Below, in pieces: positions 60,001 through 64,000 of a stretch of DNA of 64,000 nt (positions are counted from its first letter, which is position 1; the number at the start of each line of letters is the position of its first letter). The stretch covers positions 681,239-745,238 of the forward strand of contig OX422205.1 in NCBI GenBank assembly GCA_949130485.1. Direction: 5' to 3'. The notes below the pieces were generated by a model. That model ran no database searches and was not told the DNA's origin. It was given only the letters and a program-made list of their open reading frames with translations. The DNA is from Agelas oroides (taxonomy: Eukaryota > Porifera > Demospongiae > Agelasida > Agelasidae). The position numbers were made by a program, and so were the translations under genes.

Positions 60001-63000
60001 ATGAAGCCATTTAGGTGTTAGTGTACATTGGCTATGTGACACTCCCCCTCTTTAGTCACAGCTTAGCACATTTACTGCTACAACATCCTATCCAGATGGC
60101 TGTATAGAAACCATATGGGAGTTGTACACAAGGCTTGTCCAAACATTGTTTTTTTTTTTCACTGTTCCCTAATTCTCAAGTTGTCAGTCACGAGTGCTGT
60201 CATCAAACCTTGATTGGGCAACAAATCAGCCCTCTTTTCATAATAGTACAAGAGATAGACAAGTGTTTTAACCAGTTTAGCTCTACTTATGAGTAATCCC
60301 AGGGTCAGCTTTTGACGGTATCTAGTGCAGACTACCGTAGCCTCGTACCCAGGCCACACGGCATGGGTATGAGGCTACAGACCACCCGCAAGCATCTCTA
60401 ATAAACCATCTCTGCAGTATGAAAGCGAGTAAGTGCACTATCTAAATTGGAACATTGTTTTTAAAAACCTTCTGCGCATAGGAGCAGTTAAATATGCTCA
60501 AAGTACCTATGGTTTTGTCTTGGTGCTGTGAACATAGAAACTACTATGCAAATATAACAAATTTTTGTCCATAGCCATCATGCGAACGCATTTCAGACAC
60601 ATATTGAACACGCAATTTTGTGTGAGTGTAATTTCCACACAATGGCACACACAATGGCAAAGAGAGTGACATCTTTGTCCGTACCAAAAGTAGACTCTTT
60701 CAGCAGCAAAACAGCCATGGGCCTAGTATTAGTAACACCCTACCGATCAAGCTGTTATGAAGTGCTGATAACCTGGAAACAGTCATAAATTAACATTAAC
60801 ACCAGCCTGTTACTTATATTCGTAGCGTGCTTATGTGCCCCTAGTACTTATATTACTGACAATAGTCAAAATTATGGTGGAACAGCTCAGCAAATCCTTC
60901 TCCAAGAACTACAAGGAGGTATTTTGGGAGGAAAGACAAGAGTAAATCAAATAAAAAGGCTAATTAGTTCAGAGGTACACAAAGCAGCTGTACAGTATGT
61001 GTTCTGCTGTGTTGACTGTAAACAACTAAATGACATCAGCAGTTGCAAGACATAGCAACCACGTACCAGCCGAATTCCTCTCTGGGTCGGAGCATTCCTC
61101 AGCTAAAATAAACAGGCTGTGGAACTGGAATGGGACTCAGTATGGAGTTGAATTCCAGACAATAGTTAGTGGACTTTCTATCTACTCCCTTCCTTCCTCC
61201 CTCACTCTTCCCTTCTCTCGATCCCCTTCCTCCCTCACTCTTTCCCTTCTCTTGATCCCTCCCTCCCTCCCTTCCTTCCTTCCTTCCTTCCTTCCTTCCT
61301 CCCTCCTTCCCTTCTCTCCCTCCCTCCCTCCCTCACTCCATCTCTTCTCTCCCACCCTCCTCCCCCCCCCCTCCCTCCCTCCCCTCCCTTTCTCCCTCCT
61401 CCCTCCCTTCCTTCTTTCTTTCTTTCTTTCTTTCGTTCTTTCCTTCCTTCCTTCCTTCCTTCCTTCCTTCCTTCCTTCCTTCCTTCCTTCCTTCCTTCCT
61501 TCCTTCCTTCCTTCCTCCCTCCCTCCCTCCCTCCCTCCCTCCCTCCCTCCCTCCCTCCCTCCCTCCCTCCCTCCCTCCTTTCTCCCTCCAACAAAAGGAA
61601 GATACCATTTCATTGATTTCAATCTCTCATGGAAGACTACACAGCTGGCTGGCTAAACTCACTGTAGCAATCTTACTCTAGCCGCCCGTTCTTATGCGCT
61701 CTTGACTGTAGCGGTCTTCTCTCCAATATCAAGTGCTGTATTAATTAAGTCTACTAGACAAATGCAGAACACAGCCTCTTAAGTCTGTACAGACATGAGC
61801 AGCCTCATTCCCAGGCTTCTTTCCTCTTCCGCAAAGAGCCTGGGTATGAGGCTAAGACACGAGTCTGTTAGTCTCATGCAGACATGCCTTGAGAGACCTG
61901 GAACAAAATGAAATGGTACACATTTTGCCTGTACATGTGATGTACGTATCCTAGCAACCAATGGTATCAAGCACTTGGTGCACTTCTTGTACGGTATCAC
62001 TCAGACAGATAATTAACATCTAAAGATCTTCCTTAATTTTTTACTAATTGGTTGGTGCCAGAAGCACTAGCATATATTGAAGCTCTATCAACTTAGATTG
62101 CTATTTACATAAAATAAACCTCTTTAATATTTACACAAATATATCTCATTAATGGTTATTTGTCTCTAATGTAGGTGGGTAGAGCTTCCCTACAATAGTG
62201 CTTCGGACAGGAGACAATCGTCAAACACAAGACTTCTTAAGGTCTGTGGTTGTTAATATTTACACAAATAAATCTCGTTAATTGTTATTTGCACAACTAA
62301 ATATCTAATCCAGGTGGGTACAGCTTCCCTACAAAAGTGCTTCTGGCACGAGGCAACCATCAAACACAAGACTTCTAAAGGTCTGGGGAGGGGTTCGCGG
62401 AAACTGTACAACACAGAAGAGCCCTACAAGCTTTGCTTTGTTGGGCGACAAAACAGTAAATAACAAATAAAACAACGTGACGCAACAGCAACCAACTGGG
62501 TGTGTGACAACACAGCTATTGGCATATCTTGTTATTCATAACTCACCCGCACAATTTTATTGAGCTCGACAAAACAGGCCAATATTATCATAGACAATAA
62601 CATGTTGGAAAACAGTGATTTCCCTGTCAATGGGGCTCCAGCTGCCTCACAGCTGTAGCCTTTAAACCTAAGCCAATAATGATATTCTAGAAATAGATCA
62701 CACCTAATTATAATACTCTGGAACCTAAGTCACTTGTGCATGGATTGCAGGTGGCAACGTAAGACAAAATGGCACCATATTTGGTAGTGTCTACCATTGG
62801 TGGCAGGTGTAACATACTCCTGTGACCACATCACACGGCAGTTACCTGGTGAATAGCTAACCCATCACCTCATGTCATGTGACACGTGGTGTGTGTGCTT
62901 GCAGTTCTTACCTGTTGCTATGATGACACATGTTGCTATGGTAACAACAGGTGGCAAAAGAGTTGGTGGCTAGAATTATTACTAATGAGGAGTTACAACT

Positions 63001-64000
63001 ACACAATTCAAATATTTTATAGTGCAATATATTAACTAGCTAGCTTAACCCAGACTCTCAGGCTTCCATTGTCTGCAGCACTACAAGTAACGAGGCTGTT
63101 AATATATAGTGTACATACTGAGCAACAAGATTACACGCTGCCAGTAACGGACCTGAGATGTCACCGCCAAATTTAAATTTCACCTATATTTTTTTACGAT
63201 CGGTTGGGGGACAAACCGCCAAATTTAAAGACCGCCAATATTTCTGGCTATACGGTATATAGTGTACATACTGAGCAACAAGATTACAATCTTCTCCTCC
63301 TCAAATTGCACTCATTAGCATACTTACTAACAGATCCCAATATCTCAATTTTACTAACAACGTAGTGGGTTAATAACTTTATATCGATAATTAATTAGCT
63401 ATGGGTCACTGTGGATCTGTGTTTGATTGTGGTTCTCACCTGTTGCTATGGTAGCACTCTGCAGGTTTTGAGCAGAGGTTGACTCGATCTGGGGGTAGTA
63501 GAGAAATTTAACCTCCTCTGAAAAAAGTAAATGGTTTCTACGGTTACCTAGGATTTAAAGTGAAATTAATAACAAAAGTCAGATTTAAAATCTCATGGGT
63601 GCATAACTGAAAAAATCCTGGTGTTTTACATCTGGACATCAACAGTCAATTTAGATTACCCACTTCCTCCTCAATTTAGAAGTGGAGCTGTGCTATAGCC
63701 TCGTTCCCAGCCTCTTGCGCCCCCATGCCAGGCTTTTCCATACTACAAACAATGAAAGCTGGCTACATGAGGCTAGCCCGAGGTGTGTATGTTGCAACCA
63801 AGGCTGTATTGATGTAACTGGAAAAAAAATAGTGATCATTTAGATGCTGAAAACAGACTTCTGATTGGTCAAATCTTAGCAGCCAAATATTGTCTATTGG
63901 TGTACATTAAATTTGTAATGGCATTAGGACAGACCAGTTTGTTGAGGTAGTTTGAGAACTGGGTCAGGCCTTCCTCCTGAAGGTTGAGCAACGGAAAGAT
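40483..64000 (-). CDS. COG4: Conserved oligomeric Golgi complex subunit 4 (5' end off the window)
   Basis: Lobe A subunit of the COG tether that catches intra-Golgi retrograde vesicles. In-window exons (5' to 3'): 64000-63935, 63488-63440, 54495-54394, 53686-53649, 52950-52882, 49721-49669, 49595-49499, 46818-46779, 46490-46447, 46000-45941, 45796-45711, 45365-45309, 44831-44763, 44272-44185, 43735-43673, 43595-43539, 43402-43349, 43090-42998, 42848-42765, 42063-41962, 41712-41584, 40925-40834, 40525-40483. All junctions agree in phase, giving 544 residues plus stop, the C-terminal two-thirds of a protein of about 785. Family landmarks: [82 protein letters not shown] and the end [12 protein letters not shown]. 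Exon 46818-46779 is the least certain; it rests on phase and position, not strong homology. Intron 2 spans 8.9 kb. Confidence 0.95.
41327..41373. mobile_element. 47-bp hairpin MITE with perfect 9-bp TSD
   Basis: TAGCCTCGTTCCCAGGCCCC and GAGCCTGGGAACGAGGCTA back to back. ATGTGATGT precedes (41318-41326) and follows it (41374-41382). It is among the smallest members and consists of little but the two termini. Confidence 0.85.
41707..41795. repeat. (GAGG)n tract
   Basis: gagggagggagg run next to COG4 exon 21; on the gene strand it forms the polypyrimidine tract before the acceptor. Confidence 0.9.
42148..42258. repeat. Inverted repeat of about 110 bp
   Basis: tctatcgagcaagaccacct tctctcgct at the left is mirrored by agcgagagaaggtggtct and gatcgataga at the right. 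It lies in the COG4 intron upstream of exon 20. Confidence 0.75.
42545..42770. repeat. Tandem repeat with ttaattacacagttaatta unit, 3 copies
   Basis: ctgcccctgttaattacaca plus gttaattatcacactgggtggcatgtaatg, degenerate, directly beside COG4 exon 19. Confidence 0.8.
43765..44168. repeat. CT-rich low-complexity tract
   Basis: About 400 bp of C/T in the COG4 intron between exons 14 and 15. The long open frames on both strands are artefacts. Confidence 0.9.
44835..45252. repeat. Minisatellite gtgggaggagtggagggagt, about 13 copies
   Basis: Units gggaggagtggagggagtgt plus tgtgtgtgtgt of variable length in the COG4 intron upstream of exon 13. Confidence 0.95.
45413..45705. repeat. GGGAAGAGGAG purine-rich tract
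   Basis: gaggggagggaagaggaggg repeats ending immediately before COG4 exon 11 (45711-45796), in the downstream intron. Confidence 0.9.
46250..46420. repeat. About 57-bp tandem repeat, 3 copies
   Basis: ccacacccatgaattgcaag plus ccaacattctgag and cccacccctcag. A poly-G run (about 46156-46176) lies close by. Confidence 0.8.
46658..46746. mobile_element. 89-bp MITE (TAGACTCATTCCCAGC) with 9-bp TSD
   Basis: Degenerate termini TAGACTCATTCCCAGCCC and GGCCTGGGAGCAAGGCTA. The flanks GGCAATATG (46649-46657) and GGCAATACG (46747-46755) match 8 of 9. It lies in the COG4 intron next to the proposed micro-exon. Confidence 0.75.
47350..47805. repeat. 42-bp minisatellite, about 11 copies
   Basis: Units gagcatgtcgcaggagaaca plus catcgtagtctacccagctata in COG4 intron 7. 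The 42-bp unit is a multiple of 3, so a spurious frame runs through it. Confidence 0.95.
47815..48058. repeat. 15-bp minisatellite (agctccgatcacaca), about 16 copies
   Basis: Units agctc(c/t)gatcacaca directly beside the 42-bp array; the periods are unrelated. Confidence 0.95.
48364..48427. mobile_element. 64-bp MITE with perfect 9-bp TSD
   Basis: cagccttgttcccaggctct and gagcctgggaacgaggata as ends. TATCTATTG flanks it at 48355-48363 and 48428-48436. Confidence 0.8.
49848..50088. mobile_element. Degenerate relative of the 323-bp MITE
   Basis: gatctcgcaatgtcattggt, gcccaagaaagttgacttgg and ttcaacagactgtttgttgc align in order with gatctcgcgatctcattggt, gcccaagaaattcgacttgg and ttcaccagaccgtttctcct of the element at 21569-21891. 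The ends are eroded, so no TSD was called. Confidence 0.55.
50100..52880. other. COG4 intron 5, mostly unique AT-rich sequence
   Basis: No exon recognised. It contains a 48-bp duplicated piece (gatccactaccgcgggtttt, about 50722 and 50761) and a segment with cgtttcggtcccagagggtc (about 51105-51125) that looks like dispersed-repeat sequence. Polarity relative to COG4 gives no evidence of a nested gene. Confidence 0.5.
54030..54200 (+). repeat. Possible tRNA-derived SINE
   Basis: gtgacctagtggttgagctg resembles an A box, and gaaaggtcccagccacact a weak B box 30-odd bases on, followed by a non-tRNA body (atggagacggagatctacct). No 3' tail or duplication was confirmed. Confidence 0.4.
54570..54758. 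mobile_element. 189-bp MITE with TA-ended TIRs
   Basis: TACCATAGGATGGGAAAATT at the left and AATTTCCTGTCCTACAGTA at the right are imperfect complements. The TA at both termini would fit a TA duplication of Tc1/mariner-type MITEs. It ends 74 bp from COG4 exon 3. Confidence 0.55.
55345..55680. repeat. 15-bp minisatellite (ctagcccacgtctcag), about 22 copies
   Basis: Alternating ctagcccacgtctcag and ctagcccacttctcag variants, with ccagcc(t/c)acttctcag every few units giving a higher-order period near 60 bp. COG4 intron 2. Confidence 0.95.
56908..57200. repeat. (GT)n followed by purine-rich tract
   Basis: About 110 bp of GT, a short unique spacer, then ggagaaggaaaggaggagga-type sequence. A poly-G stretch follows near 57305-57340. 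Confidence 0.9.
57435..58180. other. Intronic stretch without recognised features
   Basis: Unique sequence in COG4 intron 2; no domain-bearing frame or repeat was seen. Confidence 0.5.
58182..59049. repeat. About 870-bp palindrome of two opposed minisatellites
   Basis: Outer ends ccttccaacttatgcc (58182-58197) and ggcataagttggaagg (59034-59049) are exact complements. The left arm holds about five units of tggagtattgtctccatggt plus aacatgaccttaccttgcta; the right arm holds about five reverse-complement units. The centre contains repeated atgatcatgt. Confidence 0.85.
59918..60120. repeat. Inverted repeat, about 38-bp arms
   Basis: tcccatatggtttctatacc ... ggccatctggataggatg (59921-59959) is mirrored by catcctatccagatggctgt ... 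aaccatatggga (60084-60120). It may be a small MITE; the TSD was not established. Confidence 0.7.
60337..60377. mobile_element. 41-bp hairpin MITE with 9-bp TSD
   Basis: gtagcctcgtacccaggcc and atgggtatgaggcta around a short loop. CAGACTACC (60328-60336) and CAGACCACC (60378-60386) match 8 of 9. Confidence 0.7.
60400..61170. other. Intronic stretch without recognised features
   Basis: AT-rich unique sequence in COG4 intron 2; no exon or repeat identified. Confidence 0.5.
61180..61592. repeat. (CCTT)n / CCCT pyrimidine tract
   Basis: About 400 bp of ccttccttcc grading into ccctccctcc. Long frames of Pro/Ser/Leu or Gly/Arg/Lys across it are artefacts. Confidence 0.95.
61671..61704. mobile_element. 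Solo end of the 30015-30262 MITE
   Basis: cttactctagccgcccgttcttatgcgctcttg is the right terminus of the element in Par-6 intron 2, here without a left end. Confidence 0.65.
61800..61854. mobile_element. 55-bp hairpin MITE with 9-bp TSD
   Basis: cagcctcattcccaggcttc and gagcctgggtatgaggcta as ends. AGACATGAG (61791-61799) and AGACACGAG (61855-61863) match 8 of 9. Confidence 0.75.
62100..62392. repeat. About 145-bp diverged tandem duplication
   Basis: aatatttacacaaatatatctc ... gcttccctacaatagtgctt ... caaacacaagacttcttaag recurs as aatatttacacaaataaatctc ... gcttccctacaaaagtgctt ... caaacacaagacttctaaag. Confidence 0.85.
63103..63288. repeat. 33-bp direct repeats flanking a 120-bp segment
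   Basis: tatatagtgtacatactgag plus caacaagattaca occurs at 63103-63135 and 63256-63288. The segment between them repeats accgccaaatttaaa. It may be an insertion or a tandem duplication with an added piece. Confidence 0.7.

Noticed and set aside
62547..62623. Minus-strand frame that fits phase between two COG4 exons
   Set aside because: The exon at 54495-54394 ([13 protein letters not shown]) fits the same phase and matches COG4 far better; the alternative has a weak acceptor and poor similarity.

Overview
The window is nuclear DNA from an animal. It has intron-dense genes with GT-AG junctions, Par-6 (a metazoan polarity gene), two intronless alpha-tubulin genes, and very abundant microsatellites, minisatellites and short inverted-repeat transposons. 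Compact genes, many introns of 40-400 bp and the protein divergence suggest an early-branching animal, most likely a sponge; that is inference. I saw no tRNA, rRNA, CRISPR or prokaryote-like operon.

Six genes can be assembled exon by exon with consistent reading phase. (1) 322-11957 (+): PH-RhoGAP protein of the ARHGAP22/24/25 (FilGAP) type, 16 exons, 584 aa. (2) 13452-24486 (-): a 1042-aa coiled-coil protein in 20 exons with adaptor-ear-like peptide motifs near its N-terminus and two UVR-like motifs; family not recognised. (3, 4) 24665-26014 and 26307-27656 (+): tandem alpha-tubulin genes, 449 aa each, 11 residues apart; the first shares a 178-bp head-to-head promoter with gene 2. (5) 28878-37263 (-): Par-6, 3 exons, 347 aa. 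(6) 38180-40132 (-): peroxiredoxin-5, 5 exons, 178 aa, with a C-terminal SQL peroxisomal signal. (7) 40483-64000 (-): COG4, a Golgi tethering subunit; 23 exons give 544 residues and the 5' end lies beyond the right edge. That makes seven gene models including both tubulins. They belong to general cell biology (actin/Rho signalling, trafficking, microtubules, polarity, redox, Golgi) and do not form an operon-like unit.

The rest is mostly introns full of repeats. The most striking is a swarm of at least twelve short non-autonomous elements (about 40-407 bp) whose termini read TAGCCTCGTTCCCAGGC or TAGTCTCGTTCCCAGACC and which are nearly all flanked by 9-bp target-site duplications. This looks like a Mutator-like MITE family. 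Termini of this family have also seeded tandem arrays (3679-4325, 10672-10803). Other elements are a hAT-type MITE with an 8-bp duplication (12175-12443), a 450-bp palindrome abutting a splice donor, and a roughly 870-bp palindrome made of two opposed minisatellites. Several minisatellites have copied splice sites or exon pieces. No obviously new enzymatic system is visible; the novelty is in the transposon family, the repeat/splice-site interplay and the unassigned coiled-coil protein.
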